From: Neisseria mucosa
Lineage (GTDB): Bacteria; Pseudomonadota; Gammaproteobacteria; Burkholderiales; Neisseriaceae
Reading direction: 5' to 3'
Assembly: GCA_003028315.1 (NCBI GenBank)
Contig: CP028150.1
Coordinates: 1,302,001-1,366,000, forward strand
Length of the DNA stretch: 64,000 nucleotides
Shown here: one piece after another, positions 1 to 9,211 of the stretch
Layout: each line of letters opens with the position of its first letter
Position numbering within the stretch: position 1 is the first letter of the stretch
The notes under the pieces: generated by a model
What the model saw: only the letters and a program-made list of their open reading frames with translations
The model's database searches: none
Told to the model about the DNA's origin: nothing
Translations under genes and position numbers: made by a program

Positions 1-1806
1 GATGATGTCTTTGACCTGTTTCTTAATCTGCTGCGGCACGATACTGTGTTCTTCGTTGAATTTCATCTGTTTTTCGCGGCGGCGTTCGGTTTCGTCGATG
101 GCGGCTTTCATGGAGTCGGTGATTTTGTCGGCGTACAGGATGGCGACGCCGTTCACGTTGCGCGCGGCGCGGCCTATGGTTTGAATCAGGCTGCGGTGGG
201 AGCGCAGGAAACCTTCTTTGTCGGCGTCGAGGATGGCGACGAGGGAGACTTCGGGGATGTCCAAGCCTTCGCGCAAGAGGTTGATGCCGACGAGTACGTC
301 AAACAGTCCGAGCCGCAAATCTCTAATGATTTCAACGCGCTCGACGGTGTCGATGTCGCTGTGCAGGTAGCGTACTTTGATGCCGAGTTCGCTGTAATAG
401 TCGGTGAGTTGCTCCGCCATGCGTTTGGTGAGGGTGGTAACGAGTACGCGTTCGCCTTTTTGGATGCGGTCGTTGATTTCGCTCATTAAATCATCTACTT
501 GAGTGGCAACGGGGCGGATGATGATTTGGGGATCGACCAGCCCTGTGGGGCGGACGACTTGTTCGACCACTTGTCCGGCGTGTTCTTCTTCGTATTTGGC
601 GGGGGTGGCGGAAACGAAGACGGTTTGTGGCATGACTTTTTCAAATTCGTGGAATTTGAGCGGTCGGTTGTCGCGGGCGGAAGGCAGGCGGAAGCCGTAG
701 TCCACGAGGTTTTGCTTGCGCGATGCGTCGCCTTTGTACATGCCGCCGATTTGGGTTACGGTAACGTGGCTTTCGTCGATGAACATGATGGCGTTGCTTG
801 GCAGGTAGTCCATCAGTGTGGGCGGCGGTTCGCCTTCTTTTTTGCCGGAGAAGTGGCGGGAGTAGTTTTCGATGCCTTTGCAGAAGCCCATTTCGTAGAG
901 CATTTCGAGGTCGAAGCGGGTGCGCTGTTCGATGCGTTGTTGTTCGACAGGGCGTTGTTCGCGGGCGAAAAATTCAATGCGTTCGCGCAATTCTTCTTTG
1001 ATGGACTCGCAGGCGCGCAATACGGTGTCGCGCGGGGTAACGTAGTGGCTGGAAGGGAAGACGGTGTAGCGGCCGATGCGCTGGATAAGGCTGCCTGAAA
1101 GCGGGTCGAACATATCGAGGCGGTCGATTTCGTCGTCGAACAGACTGATACGCAAGGCGTTTTCGGAGCTTTCAGCAGGATACACATCAATCACGTCGCC
1201 GCGCACACGGAAGCTGCCGCGTTTGAAGTCCAAATCGCCGCGTTCGTACTGCATGGAAACGAGCGTGGCGATGATGTCGCGCTGCTCGATGGTGTCGCCT
1301 TCTTTGACGGACAACACCATTTGTTGATACTCGGTCGGGTCGCCGATACCGTAAATGGCGGACACGGTGGCGACGATAATCACGTCGTCGCGCGTCATCA
1401 GGTTTTTGGTGGCGGAAAGGCGCATTTGCTCGATGTGTTCGTTGATCGCGCTGTCTTTTTCGATGAACAGGTCGCGGCTGGGCACATAGGCTTCGGGCTG
1501 GTAATAGTCGTAGTAGGAAACAAAATATTCCACCGCGTTTTCGGGGAAAAACTCGCGCATTTCGGCATAAAGCTGGGCGGCAAGGGTTTTGTTGTGCGCC
1601 ATGATGATGGCGGGGCGGCCGCTTTGGGCGATGACGTTCGCCATGGTGTAGGTTTTGCCCGAACCGGTTACGCCGAGCAGGGTTTGGTAGGCAAGGCCGT
1701 CTGAAAGCCCTTCGAGCAGGCCGGCAATGGCGGTGGGCTGGTCGCCGGCGGGTGGGAAGGGCTGGTGGAGTTTGAAGGGGGAGTTTGGGTATTGGATGAC
1801 TTCCAT
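1..1806 (-). CDS. uvrB: Excinuclease ABC subunit B (UvrB), C-terminus outside window
   Basis: UvrB is the damage-verifying helicase-like subunit of nucleotide excision repair; it is loaded by UvrA and recruits UvrC. The reverse strand is open for 602 codons from the ATG at 1806 to the window edge. The start reads MEVIQYPNSPF. Walker A (GVTGSGKT) lies near residue 45, the beta-hairpin stretch YYDYYQPEAYVP near 95, DESH near 345, and helicase motifs such as SATPAKYE and QTIGRAARN follow. UvrB is usually about 670-680 residues, so roughly 75 C-terminal residues (the UvrC-binding region) are missing here. A canonical GCCGTCTGAA uptake site is embedded in the coding region at 1696-1705. No neighbour in the window shares its operon. 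Confidence 0.97.
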   Translation of the reverse strand, partial: MEVIQYPNSPFKLHQPFPPAGDQPTAIAGLLEGLSDGLAYQTLLGVTGSGKTYTMANVIAQSGRPAIIMAHNKTLAAQLYAEMREFFPENAVEYFVSYYDYYQPEAYVPSRDLFIEKDSAINEHIEQMRLSATKNLMTRDDVIIVATVSAIYGIGDPTEYQQMVLSVKEGDTIEQRDIIATLVSMQYERGDLDFKRGSFRVRGDVIDVYPAESSENALRISLFDDEIDRLDMFDPLSGSLIQRIGRYTVFPSSHYVTPRDTVLRACESIKEELRERIEFFAREQRPVEQQRIEQRTRFDLEMLYEMGFCKGIENYSRHFSGKKEGEPPPTLMDYLPSNAIMFIDESHVTVTQIGGMYKGDASRKQNLVDYGFRLPSARDNRPLKFHEFEKVMPQTVFVSATPAKYEEEHAGQVVEQVVRPTGLVDPQIIIRPVATQVDDLMSEINDRIQKGERVLVTTLTKRMAEQLTDYYSELGIKVRYLHSDIDTVERVEIIRDLRLGLFDVLVGINLLREGLDIPEVSLVAILDADKEGFLRSHRSLIQTIGRAARNVNGVAILYADKITDSMKAAIDETERRREKQMKFNEEHSIVPQQIKKQVKDII

Positions 1807-1849
1807 ATTGCCGCCTGTTTTTGGTTCGGGGAAATGGAGAATTATAGCA

Positions 1850-1883
1850 AAAAGGTCGTCTGAAAATTTTCAGACGACCTTTT
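1850..1883 (-). terminator. Inverted DUS pair, terminator of trxA
   Basis: A 34-bp perfect palindrome formed by two facing uptake sequences, lying between the trxA stop codon and the uvrB start. The stem ends in T-runs on both strands, as expected of an intrinsic terminator. Confidence 0.8.
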
Positions 1884-1896
1884 GCGTTGTTGAAAC

Positions 1897-2229
1897 TTAA
1901 GCCAAAGAAGCGTTTACAAATGCGGTCAATTGACCTTTTGCCAATGCGCCGACTTTGGTAGCAACGTTTTCGCCGTTTTTAAACACCATCAGCGTCGGGA
2001 TACCGCGCACGCCGAATTTGGCTGGGGTAGCTTCGTTATCGTCGATGTTGAGTTTGACGACTTTCAGACGACCTTCAAATTCGGCGGCGATGTCGTCCAA
2101 GATCGGAGCGATCATTTTGCAAGGGCCGCACCAAGGTGCCCAGAAGTCGAGCAATACGGGGACGTCGGATTTCAAAACGTCTTGTTCGAAATTTGCATCG
2201 GTGGTGTGGATAATCAGTTCGCTGCTCAT
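1897..2229 (-). CDS. trxA: Thioredoxin
   Basis: Cytoplasmic thiol-disulfide reductase of 110 residues, the usual length of bacterial Trx1. The redox motif WCGPC is at about residues 33-37 in the context FWAPWCGPCKM, and the cis-proline motif (RGIPTLM) is near residue 76. The start MSSELIIHT has an AAAGGAA ribosome site 6 bases upstream. It appears monocistronic: an inverted DUS pair follows it and about 150 bases without a gene precede it. Nothing unusual in sequence. Confidence 0.97.
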   Translation of the reverse strand: MSSELIIHTTDANFEQDVLKSDVPVLLDFWAPWCGPCKMIAPILDDIAAEFEGRLKVVKLNIDDNEATPAKFGVRGIPTLMVFKNGENVATKVGALAKGQLTAFVNASLA

Positions 2230-2379
2230 GAGTTTTTCCTTTTTGTGTCAAATTGAATCAGATGTTGTGCAGGATAGGGCTTGGGGCTGAAAATTTCAAG
2301 TGTCGCCAAAGTGTAATAGCTTTTTTGTAAGGTTGCCATCGGGATTGGCTAATGTTTTTCAGACGACCTATCCGACAGT

Positions 2380-3927
2380 TCAGCCTGCCCTAAAGCTCAT
2401 CAGATGGCGCGTGTAATCGCTGGAAGGGTTGGCAAATACGGTTTCGCAGCCGCCCTCTTCGACGATTTTGCCGTCTTTCAAGACCATCACGCGGTGCGAC
2501 AGGGCGCGGATGACGGCGAGGTCGTGGCTGATGATGATGAGGCTGAGACCGTGTTTTTTCTGCAAATCGGCGAGCAGCTCCAGAATCTGTTGTTGCCATT
2601 GTACGTCGAGCGCGCTGGTCGGTTCGTCCAAAACGAGGATTTTCGGGCGGACGATGATGGCGCGGGCGATGGCGAGCCGCTGGCGTTGTCCGCCGGAAAA
2701 AGCGTGCGGATAGCGTTCGAGCGCGTCTTCGGGCAGTCCGACCTGACGCAATACGTCTTGCACGCGCTGCCGCATTTCTGCGCGGGACAAATCGGGTTCG
2801 TGGACGCGCAGGGCTTCGGAAACGATATTAAAGACGTTCATGCGCGGATTGAATGCGCCGAACGGGTCTTGGAACACCATTTGGATGTCGCGTCTCGATT
2901 CGCGCGTCCAGGCTTCGCCGTTGATTTTCAGACGACCTTCCGCGTCGATAAGGTGCATCACGGCTTTTGCCAGCGTGGTTTTGCCGCAGCCGCTTTCGCC
3001 GATGATGCCCAGTGTTTCGCCCGCTTTCAAATCGAAGGAAACCGGCTCCAGCAGGGTTTTGCTGCGTTTTTTGAACCAGCCCGCCGTTTCTTTGACGGCA
3101 ACGGAAAGCTGCTCCGCCTGCAAGACGGTGGCGGGCTTGTCCGCCAAAGGTACGACCTTGCGCGCGGCGCCGGCGTTCAACAGCATTTGCGTGTATTCGT
3201 GTTGCGGACGGGCGAACACTTCCGCCGCCGCGCCCGTTTCGACAATGCGTCCGCCGCGCATCACGGCAACGTCGTCTGCAAAACGGCGGACAAGGTTCAG
3301 GTCGTGGGTGATGTAGAGCATGGTCATGTTGTGCGCCTGCTGCAAACGCGCCAACAAATCGAGAATCTGCGCCTGTACGGCGACATCCAAGGCGGTGGTC
3401 GGTTCGTCAGCAATCAGGAGCTTGGGTTCGGCGGCAACCGCCATCGCAATCATCGCCCGCTGCCGCTGCCCGCCGGAAAGCTGGAAGGGATAGGCAAAGG
3501 CTTTCTGCTCCGGCTCACGGATGCCGGTTTCCGCCAAGAGTTCGACCGCCCTCGCCCATGCCTGTTTTTTGTCCAAACCCAGATGCAGGGTCAGCACTTC
3601 GGCAATCTGCGCGCCGACGCGCATCACAGGGTTGAGCGCGGTCATCGGTTCTTGAAACACCATGCCGATTTCCCGTCCGCGCAGCTTTTGCAGGGCGCGT
3701 TCGGATTGTGTCAGCAAATCGTTGCCGTCGAATTTCAGACGACCTTCAAACGACACCAGCGGATTCAGCCGCATAATGCCCTGCGCCAACACGGTTTTAC
3801 CGCTGCCGCTCTCACCGACCAATGCCAGTTTCCTGCCGGTCTGTACGGTCAGGCTGACATCGTACAGGACTTGCTTGCCGGGGAAAAAGGCGTTTAGGTT
3901 TTCAATTTCAAGGATGGGTTTTGTCAT
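2380..3927 (-). CDS. yejF: Peptide ABC transporter ATP-binding protein, duplicated ATPase (YejF type)
   Basis: A 515-residue protein with two full ABC ATPase domains in one chain, as in YejF of the YejABEF peptide importer. Walker A motifs are GESGSGKT (residues 38-45) and GESGCGKT (near 310); two LSGGQRQR/FSGGQRQR signatures and two Walker B/D-loop stretches (LLIADEPTTALD, ILVLDEPTSALD) are present. I chose the ATG at 3927 (MTKPILEIENL) because the residues upstream in the same frame translate an uptake sequence and are not ABC-like. Permease genes yejE and yejB lie upstream on the same strand, but an acyl-CoA ligase intervenes. No yejA substrate-binding gene is in the window. Confidence 0.93.
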   Translation of the reverse strand: MTKPILEIENLNAFFPGKQVLYDVSLTVQTGRKLALVGESGSGKTVLAQGIMRLNPLVSFEGRLKFDGNDLLTQSERALQKLRGREIGMVFQEPMTALNPVMRVGAQIAEVLTLHLGLDKKQAWARAVELLAETGIREPEQKAFAYPFQLSGGQRQRAMIAMAVAAEPKLLIADEPTTALDVAVQAQILDLLARLQQAHNMTMLYITHDLNLVRRFADDVAVMRGGRIVETGAAAEVFARPQHEYTQMLLNAGAARKVVPLADKPATVLQAEQLSVAVKETAGWFKKRSKTLLEPVSFDLKAGETLGIIGESGCGKTTLAKAVMHLIDAEGRLKINGEAWTRESRRDIQMVFQDPFGAFNPRMNVFNIVSEALRVHEPDLSRAEMRQRVQDVLRQVGLPEDALERYPHAFSGGQRQRLAIARAIIVRPKILVLDEPTSALDVQWQQQILELLADLQKKHGLSLIIISHDLAVIRALSHRVMVLKDGKIVEEGGCETVFANPSSDYTRHLMSFRAG

Positions 3928-4050
3928 GGTATCGAGGTCGTCTGAAAACGGAAAACGGTTGGAATCAAATCGGCAATACTCGCGCCACTCAGGCAAGAAT
4001 CTATCGGATGATTAGCATTTCATACAGTCAGTAAACATCGGCTTTCTGCT

Positions 4051-4095
4051 TTTCAGACGACCTCTGATTCAAACCCGCAAACCGAGGTCGTCTGA
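4051..4095 (-). terminator. Inverted DUS pair behind the acyl-CoA ligase
   Basis: Two facing uptake sequences separated by about 20 bases lie just after the ligase stop codon at 4103. Probable terminator, so yejF may need its own promoter. Confidence 0.6.
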
Positions 4096-4102
4096 ACGCT
4101 TA

Positions 4103-5644
4103 TTATTTCTGAAACTGCTCTTTCAACACCCGTTTCAACACTTTGCCCGTAGCGTTTTTCGGCAGTTCGTCTTTAAAGTAAATCTGTTTGGGGATTTTGA
4201 AATTCGCCAAATGTCCGCGCAAATGGGCGCGCACGTCGGCTTCGTCCAGCGTTTCGCCGTCTTTGAGTTGGATAAAGGCAATGATTTCTTCGTCGGCATA
4301 TTGGTCTTTTACGCCAATGACGGCTGCGGCTTCGACGGCGTCGAGTTTGTAAATCGCCTCTTCGATTTCGCGCGGATAAACGTTTTGCCCTTTGGAAATA
4401 ATCAGGTCTTTTTTGCGGTCGACGATAAATATGAAACCGTCTTCGTCTATCGTGACAAAATCGCCTGTTTTCAGCCAGCCGTTGACGATGGCTTCGTCCG
4501 TGGCATCGCGCATATTCAGGTATCCCTGCATGACCGAACCGCCTTTGACGATGAGTTCGCCCACTTCGCCCGTCGGTACTTCGACCAATTCGTCGTTGAC
4601 GGCTTTGACCTCCAATCCGGGCAAGGCGATGCCGACGCTGCGGGCTTTTTGCCTTTCGGGCGTGTTGACGGCAACGACAGGCGAGCATTCGCTCAAGCCG
4701 TAGCCTTCCAAAAGCTTGGCACGCGGGAACTTCGCTTTAAAGTCAAGGATGGTTTGTTCCGCCAAAGGCGCACCGCCGCTGATAAACAGACGGACGCGGT
4801 TGAACCATCTGAAATACCAAGGGATTTTCGCTTTGCTCATGGCGGTGTAAATCGCGGGCACGCCCAAAAACACGGTCGCGCGTTTGAATAAAACCTGTTT
4901 CAAAACGTTGGAGAACGGGAAAACGGATTTCACCAAAATAATCGAACACGCCATATAAATCGGCAGCAACACCATGGCCGTCAGCGTAAAGCTGTGGAAC
5001 ATCGGCAGGAACACGACGAAGCGGTCGCGTTTGGTAATCTTAAAGATGCGCTCGATGTCTTCAAGGTTGGAAAACAGGTTGCCATAGCTGATCAATGCGC
5101 CTTTAGGATGGCCTGTCGTGCCGGAAGTATAAATAATATGCGCCAAATCATCGATTTTCGGTTGGCGGCTCAAATCGGGCGTACCCGAAAAACGGCGCGC
5201 TTCTTCAAAACGCGCATCGGCTTCGTCCGCCGCTTTCGCCTCGCCTATCCAAATGATTTTCTCGACGCGGGTCTGTTTTTTCAGCCCCTTCAATTCTTTC
5301 TGCAAACCTGCCGAAGCAAACATAAACCGCGCTTTGCAATCGTTCAAAATATACGCGTATTCGTTGTTTTTCAAAAACGTATTCATCGGTACGGCAACCG
5401 CGCCGATGGCAGAGACGGCAAAATAGGCGCTGATAAATTCGGGCGAATTGGATACCGCCAGAGCCACTTTGTCGCCGAATTTGACGCCCATATTTTGCAG
5501 ATACGCCGCTACGGCATCGACTTCCCGCTTGAGCGCGTGGTAGGTGGTTTTTTCTTTGTCGTTGAACACCGCAGTCCCTTTGCCGTTTTTACGGCAGGCA
5601 GCGGCCAGCATTTCGTAGAAATTTGTGTTGTGTGTTTGATTCAT
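4103..5644 (-). CDS. Acyl-CoA synthetase, AMP-forming (fatty-acid--CoA ligase)
   Basis: A 513-residue ANL-superfamily enzyme that activates a carboxylic acid (probably a fatty acid) through an acyl-adenylate and transfers it to CoA. The P-loop-like motif YTSGTTGHPKGA lies near residue 170, the A5 motif GYGLSEC near 315, the TGD motif near 400, and the hinge/A8 region DRKKDLIISKGQNVYP near 415; the A10 lysine context is PKNATGKVLKR at the C-terminus. Chain-length preference cannot be read from sequence. It is placed between yejE and yejF in the same direction, which is not the standard yej arrangement; a functional link is not shown. Confidence 0.88.
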   Translation of the reverse strand: MNQTHNTNFYEMLAAACRKNGKGTAVFNDKEKTTYHALKREVDAVAAYLQNMGVKFGDKVALAVSNSPEFISAYFAVSAIGAVAVPMNTFLKNNEYAYILNDCKARFMFASAGLQKELKGLKKQTRVEKIIWIGEAKAADEADARFEEARRFSGTPDLSRQPKIDDLAHIIYTSGTTGHPKGALISYGNLFSNLEDIERIFKITKRDRFVVFLPMFHSFTLTAMVLLPIYMACSIILVKSVFPFSNVLKQVLFKRATVFLGVPAIYTAMSKAKIPWYFRWFNRVRLFISGGAPLAEQTILDFKAKFPRAKLLEGYGLSECSPVVAVNTPERQKARSVGIALPGLEVKAVNDELVEVPTGEVGELIVKGGSVMQGYLNMRDATDEAIVNGWLKTGDFVTIDEDGFIFIVDRKKDLIISKGQNVYPREIEEAIYKLDAVEAAAVIGVKDQYADEEIIAFIQLKDGETLDEADVRAHLRGHLANFKIPKQIYFKDELPKNATGKVLKRVLKEQFQK

Positions 5645-5751
5645 TGAAATTCTTTAAAAATGAAGTGAGTAAAATATTATAGAGGTCGTCTGAAACTTCT
5701 AAAGGCGCGGGTCGCGCATTGATGTACACCCGCAAAGACTCCGTGCTTATA

Positions 5752-6774
5752 CTATCCCCTAGCGCGCACGTCAAACGCCTGACGCAAGCCCTCGCCTATC
5801 ATCACCAGCAAAAGCAGCATAACCGTCAGCGTACCGACGGTGGACAAGCCTATCCACCAAGCGTCCAAGTTGTCCTTTCCCTGCGCCAAGAGTTCGCCCA
5901 AGCTCGCCTGCGACGCGGGAACGCCCAAACCGAGAAAATCCAAGCTGGTCAGCGCAAGCACCGCGCCGGAGATGCGGAAAGGCAGAAACGCCAATACAGG
6001 CGTCAGACTGTTGGGCAAGATGTGCCGCCACATAATCGCGCGGTTGCCCACGCCCATCGAACGCGCCGCCAAAACGTAATCGGCCTGACGGTTTTTCAAA
6101 AACTCGGCGCGGACATAGTCCGACAGCCCCATCCAACCGAACAGCGACAGCAACACCAGCAAAATCAACAAACTGGGATTGAAAAACGAAGACAGGATAA
6201 TCAAGAGATAAAGCTCCGGCATCCCGCCCCAGATTTCGATAAAGCGCTGCATCAAGAGGTCTGTCTTGCCGCCGAAATAACCCTGCACCGCGCCGGTGAT
6301 CATGCCGATTACGGTCGTTACCAAAGTCAGCGCAAGGGCGAACAATAGGGAATCACGGAATCCGTAAACCAAACGCGCCAAGACATCGCGACCACGGTCG
6401 TCCGTGCCGAGCAAGTGCCTTTCGGACGGACTTGCAGGGTCGGGCTGCGTGTCGAAATCATTGAGCGTATCGGCATCGTAGGGATTGGGCAGATAAACGG
6501 CGTAATTGCCGTTTGACGTGATGTTGCCGCGTATCAGCGGATCAAGATAATCGGCAGGCGTGTCGAAATCGCCACCGAACACAGTTTCGTTGTATTCGTT
6601 TACCAGCGGAAAATAATATTCGCCCTGATAACGTATCCACAAGGGTTTGTCGTTGCTCCACAAAGGCGCAAGCAGCGCGACGGCGAACAAAACGGCTAAA
6701 ATCCGCAACGCGAACCAGCCGCGTTTGTGTTGCTTGAAAGCCTGCCAAGTGGGGTTTGAGGTGTGTGTTTTCAT
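5752..6774 (-). CDS. yejE: Peptide ABC transporter permease YejE
   Basis: Inner-membrane permease of 340 residues in the DppC/OppC/YejE class. An N-terminal membrane segment (residues about 18-38, rich in L/A/V) is followed by a large periplasmic region and five further hydrophobic segments. The EAA-type loop that contacts the ATPase is visible near ARSMGVGNRAIMWRHILPN. The region starting DTPADYLDPLI is typical of YejE. The start is set at 6774 (MKTHTSNPTW); five extra in-frame residues upstream are not convincing. It pairs with yejB upstream. Confidence 0.92.
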   Translation of the reverse strand: MKTHTSNPTWQAFKQHKRGWFALRILAVLFAVALLAPLWSNDKPLWIRYQGEYYFPLVNEYNETVFGGDFDTPADYLDPLIRGNITSNGNYAVYLPNPYDADTLNDFDTQPDPASPSERHLLGTDDRGRDVLARLVYGFRDSLLFALALTLVTTVIGMITGAVQGYFGGKTDLLMQRFIEIWGGMPELYLLIILSSFFNPSLLILLVLLSLFGWMGLSDYVRAEFLKNRQADYVLAARSMGVGNRAIMWRHILPNSLTPVLAFLPFRISGAVLALTSLDFLGLGVPASQASLGELLAQGKDNLDAWWIGLSTVGTLTVMLLLLVMIGEGLRQAFDVRARG

Positions 6775-6817
6775 AATTGGGTTGCACAAAGGTCGTTTGA
6801 ATATTCAACCATGGAGA

Positions 6818-6994
6818 TTACTTATAAGCCAACTTTTCCAATTCTGACTTATGCGCGGCAATTACGCGCTTTGCGCTATGCATGACCAACCGTTTGGTTG
6901 CTTCATCATCCTGCAATTCCATACGGACTACTTTTGCACCATCGTTTTTATGTTCGCGGCTTTCTTCAGAAATATCTTTTAAACGTTTAATCAT
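6818..6994 (-). CDS. Small charged protein between yejB and yejE, unknown function
   Basis: A 58-residue ORF (MIKRLKDISEESREH...). The start at 6994 is supported by a GGAG site 7 bases upstream; an ATG four codons earlier overlaps that site. It is rich in K, R, E and D, has no membrane segment, signal peptide or cysteine, and is probably mostly helical. It sits in a 255-base interval between two permease genes, 43 bases from the end of yejE's upstream region, and is probably co-transcribed. I do not recognise a family. Confidence 0.6.
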   Translation of the reverse strand: MIKRLKDISEESREHKNDGAKVVRMELQDDEATKRLVMHSAKRVIAAHKSELEKLAYK

Positions 6995-7029
6995 ATTTAA
7001 CTCCATAATTCTTTAAGTTTTCAGACGAC

Positions 7030-8082
7030 CTATTTCTGTCCGCCGAAATGAATGCGCGGATCGACCCACGAATAAGAAATATCCGACACCAATTTCGCCA
7101 GCAAACCCATCAGCGTGAACACATACAGCGTCCCCATCACCACCGGATAATCGCGCTTCATCACCGCCTCGTAGGAAAGCAGCCCCAGCCCGTCGAGCGA
7201 GAACAAGGTTTCAATCAGCAAGCTGCCGGTGAAAAACGCGCCGATAAAGGCGGCGGGGAAGCCGGTAATCAGCGGAATCATTGCGTTGCGGAAAACGTGT
7301 TTCCACAAAATCTGCTTTTCCGGCAATCCCTTGGCGCGGGCGGTATAAACATATTGGCGGCGGATTTCTTCAAGAAACACGTTTTTCGTCAACACCGTCG
7401 TTACCGCCAGACTGCCCGCTACCGAAGCCGTAATCGGCAACGCCATGTGCCACAGATAATCCTTGATTTTGCCTGCCCACGACAGCGTGTCGAAATCATC
7501 GCCGACCAAACCGCCCTGCGGGAACCACGCAAAAAAGCTGCCGCCGCCGAACAACACCAGCAGCACCAAACCCAACACAAACGGCGGTATGGTATAACCG
7601 ACCAGCACCACCATCCCCGTTACCGCATCAAAACGGCTGCCGTCGCGCACCGCCTTGGCAATGCCCAACGGGATACAAATCAGATAAGCCAGGAAAAACG
7701 TCCACAAGCCCAAACTCATCGATACCGGCATTTTCTGTTTGACCAGCTCGAACACGGTTTCATGATGGAAAAAACTCTTGCCCAAATCAAAACGGGCAAA
7801 CCGCCACACCATATCCGCAAACCGCGTCAGCGGCGGCTTGTCGAAACCGTACAGCGCATTCAACGCCGCCAAATCTTCCGGGCTGATGCGGTTGCCGTTT
7901 TTCATGATATTGCCCGCCGTCGCATTCGCCGTCTCGCCGCTGACCGCGCCATGCGTCAACTGCTGCACCATCTGCTCCACCGGCCCGCCCGGCACGAATT
8001 GGATAACGGCAAAAGTAATCGCCAAAATCCCCAACAGCGTGGGGATTAAGAGTAATAGGCGGTGGAGGATGTAACGGTACAT
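7030..8082 (-). CDS. yejB: Peptide ABC transporter permease YejB
   Basis: Inner-membrane permease of 350 residues, DppB/OppB/YejB class. The N-terminus MYRYILHRLLLLIPTLLGI is the standard first membrane helix, and the motif FVPGGPVEQM follows it, as in the family. The EAA loop TARAKGLPEKQILWKHVFRNA is present near residue 250. The start at 8082 was chosen over a longer frame because GAGGAA lies 9 bases upstream and the extra N-terminal residues again translate an uptake sequence. It is the first gene of the yej cluster here. Confidence 0.93.
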   Translation of the reverse strand: MYRYILHRLLLLIPTLLGILAITFAVIQFVPGGPVEQMVQQLTHGAVSGETANATAGNIMKNGNRISPEDLAALNALYGFDKPPLTRFADMVWRFARFDLGKSFFHHETVFELVKQKMPVSMSLGLWTFFLAYLICIPLGIAKAVRDGSRFDAVTGMVVLVGYTIPPFVLGLVLLVLFGGGSFFAWFPQGGLVGDDFDTLSWAGKIKDYLWHMALPITASVAGSLAVTTVLTKNVFLEEIRRQYVYTARAKGLPEKQILWKHVFRNAMIPLITGFPAAFIGAFFTGSLLIETLFSLDGLGLLSYEAVMKRDYPVVMGTLYVFTLMGLLAKLVSDISYSWVDPRIHFGGQK

Positions 8083-8163
8083 GCTTGGGTATTCCTCTAT
8101 TTGGGTTTGAAGGTCGTCTGAAAATTGTTTCTTGTTCAACCCGAAGTGTTTATTTGATTTTTT

Positions 8164-8188
8164 CGCGGGCAAAGCCCACGCTACACGG
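8164..8188. repeat. Short palindromic GTGGGC...CCACGCTAC repeat
   Basis: Reads CGCGGGCAAAGCCCACGCTAC. It matches the three copies upstream of znuA (42725-42959): a short hairpin GTGGGC/GCCCAC followed by GCTACG. Function unknown. Confidence 0.55.
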
Positions 8189-8237
8189 TTGCTTTATATT
8201 CTTCTGGCAATTGAACCAATAGACTTCACTATCGTTT

Positions 8238-8279
8238 AGGTCGTCTGAAAATTGAAGCGGCAAACTTTCAGACGACCTC
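8238..8279 (-). terminator. Inverted DUS pair, terminator of zur-cobW
   Basis: Facing 13-base uptake sequences with a 16-base loop, ending 2 bases before the stop codon of the GTPase gene. Probable end of the zinc operon transcript. Confidence 0.7.
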
Positions 8280-8281
8280 TC

Positions 8282-9211
8282 TTATTTTTCCAAAGCCTCT
8301 TGCAGTTTCTTTTCAATCAAATCTGCGTCAAACGACTTGGCAATCAGCTCGAAGCGCGAATCGCGGCGCCATGAGACTTGGTTGGCGCCCCATTGCCCGT
8401 CCACCCAGTTGAGCCACACCCATGTGCCGAGCACTTGGAACACGCCTTTGGCGCGGACGAGGCCGTCTGTGAATTTGGGCAGGTCGTTGAAGAAGTTGGT
8501 CAGCTTTTCGCCGTCGAAATCGCGTCCGGCGGGGAAAGTGAAACCTTGCGACTGGAAGCCCATGGTGTTGTCCGGCAGGGCTTTGAGGCGGTAGCGTGAT
8601 TTTTCGATGACGGGAATGTCGAGCCATTGGATGTCGAGTTGTGCGTTTTGGACTTCAACCACTTTGGCTTTGGGCGGGAACAGTTTTGCCGCTTTGTCGT
8701 GAAATTCGGCAAGCTGTTCGGGGGTGCATAAATCGGTTTTGCTGGCGACCAATACGTCGCAGATGCCGATTTGGTCTTTATACAACGCCTGCTGTGCGTA
8801 ATCGGGGTTGATGAACTGGCGCGGATCGACGACGGTAAAAACGGCGCCGATTTCCAAAAGGCTGTCCAGCGGTTTGGCTTTCAATTCGTCGATGACGCTG
8901 GCGGCATGCGCCAGTCCGCTTGCTTCAATCATCAGGCGGTCGGGCTTGGCGTCGCGCAGCATTTTCTGCACGGTTACGCCCATTTGCGGACCGGCGGTGC
9001 AACACAAACAGCCGCCGGCGATTTCTGCCACAGGGATGCCGTTGTCGCTCAATACCGCGCCGTCAATACCGATTTCGCCGAACTCATTGACGATGATGAC
9101 CCATTTTTCGTTCGGGTCTTTCTGCTCCATCAGGCTTTTGAGCGCGGTGGTTTTGCCTGTTCCCAGAAAACCTGAAATCAGGTGGACTTTGGTTTTTTTC
9201 ACTTCTGACAT
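8282..9211 (-). CDS. CobW/COG0523-family GTPase, putative zinc chaperone
   Basis: A 309-residue G3E-family P-loop GTPase. The Walker A motif GFLGTGKTT lies at residues 14-22, the hallmark metal motif GGCLCC near 85-90, and the base-recognition motif SKTD near 160; a CobW C-terminal domain follows. Family members insert metals into target proteins or act in zinc supply. Zinc is favoured here because the start overlaps the end of the Zur-type regulator gene by 13 bases, which implies translational coupling. The target protein is unknown. A pathway of cobalamin synthesis is not suggested by the neighbours. Confidence 0.9.
   Translation of the reverse strand: MSEVKKTKVHLISGFLGTGKTTALKSLMEQKDPNEKWVIIVNEFGEIGIDGAVLSDNGIPVAEIAGGCLCCTAGPQMGVTVQKMLRDAKPDRLMIEASGLAHAASVIDELKAKPLDSLLEIGAVFTVVDPRQFINPDYAQQALYKDQIGICDVLVASKTDLCTPEQLAEFHDKAAKLFPPKAKVVEVQNAQLDIQWLDIPVIEKSRYRLKALPDNTMGFQSQGFTFPAGRDFDGEKLTNFFNDLPKFTDGLVRAKGVFQVLGTWVWLNWVDGQWGANQVSWRRDSRFELIAKSFDADLIEKKLQEALEK

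Noticed and set aside
1..1704. Several plus-strand frames of 60-200 codons at the window start
   Set aside because: All are antisense to uvrB, which is continuous for 602 codons on the other strand.
2404..3897. Long open frame (497 codons) on the strand opposite yejF
   Set aside because: It is the antisense shadow of a GC-rich ABC ATPase gene; the yejF frame has complete Walker and signature motifs, the shadow has none.
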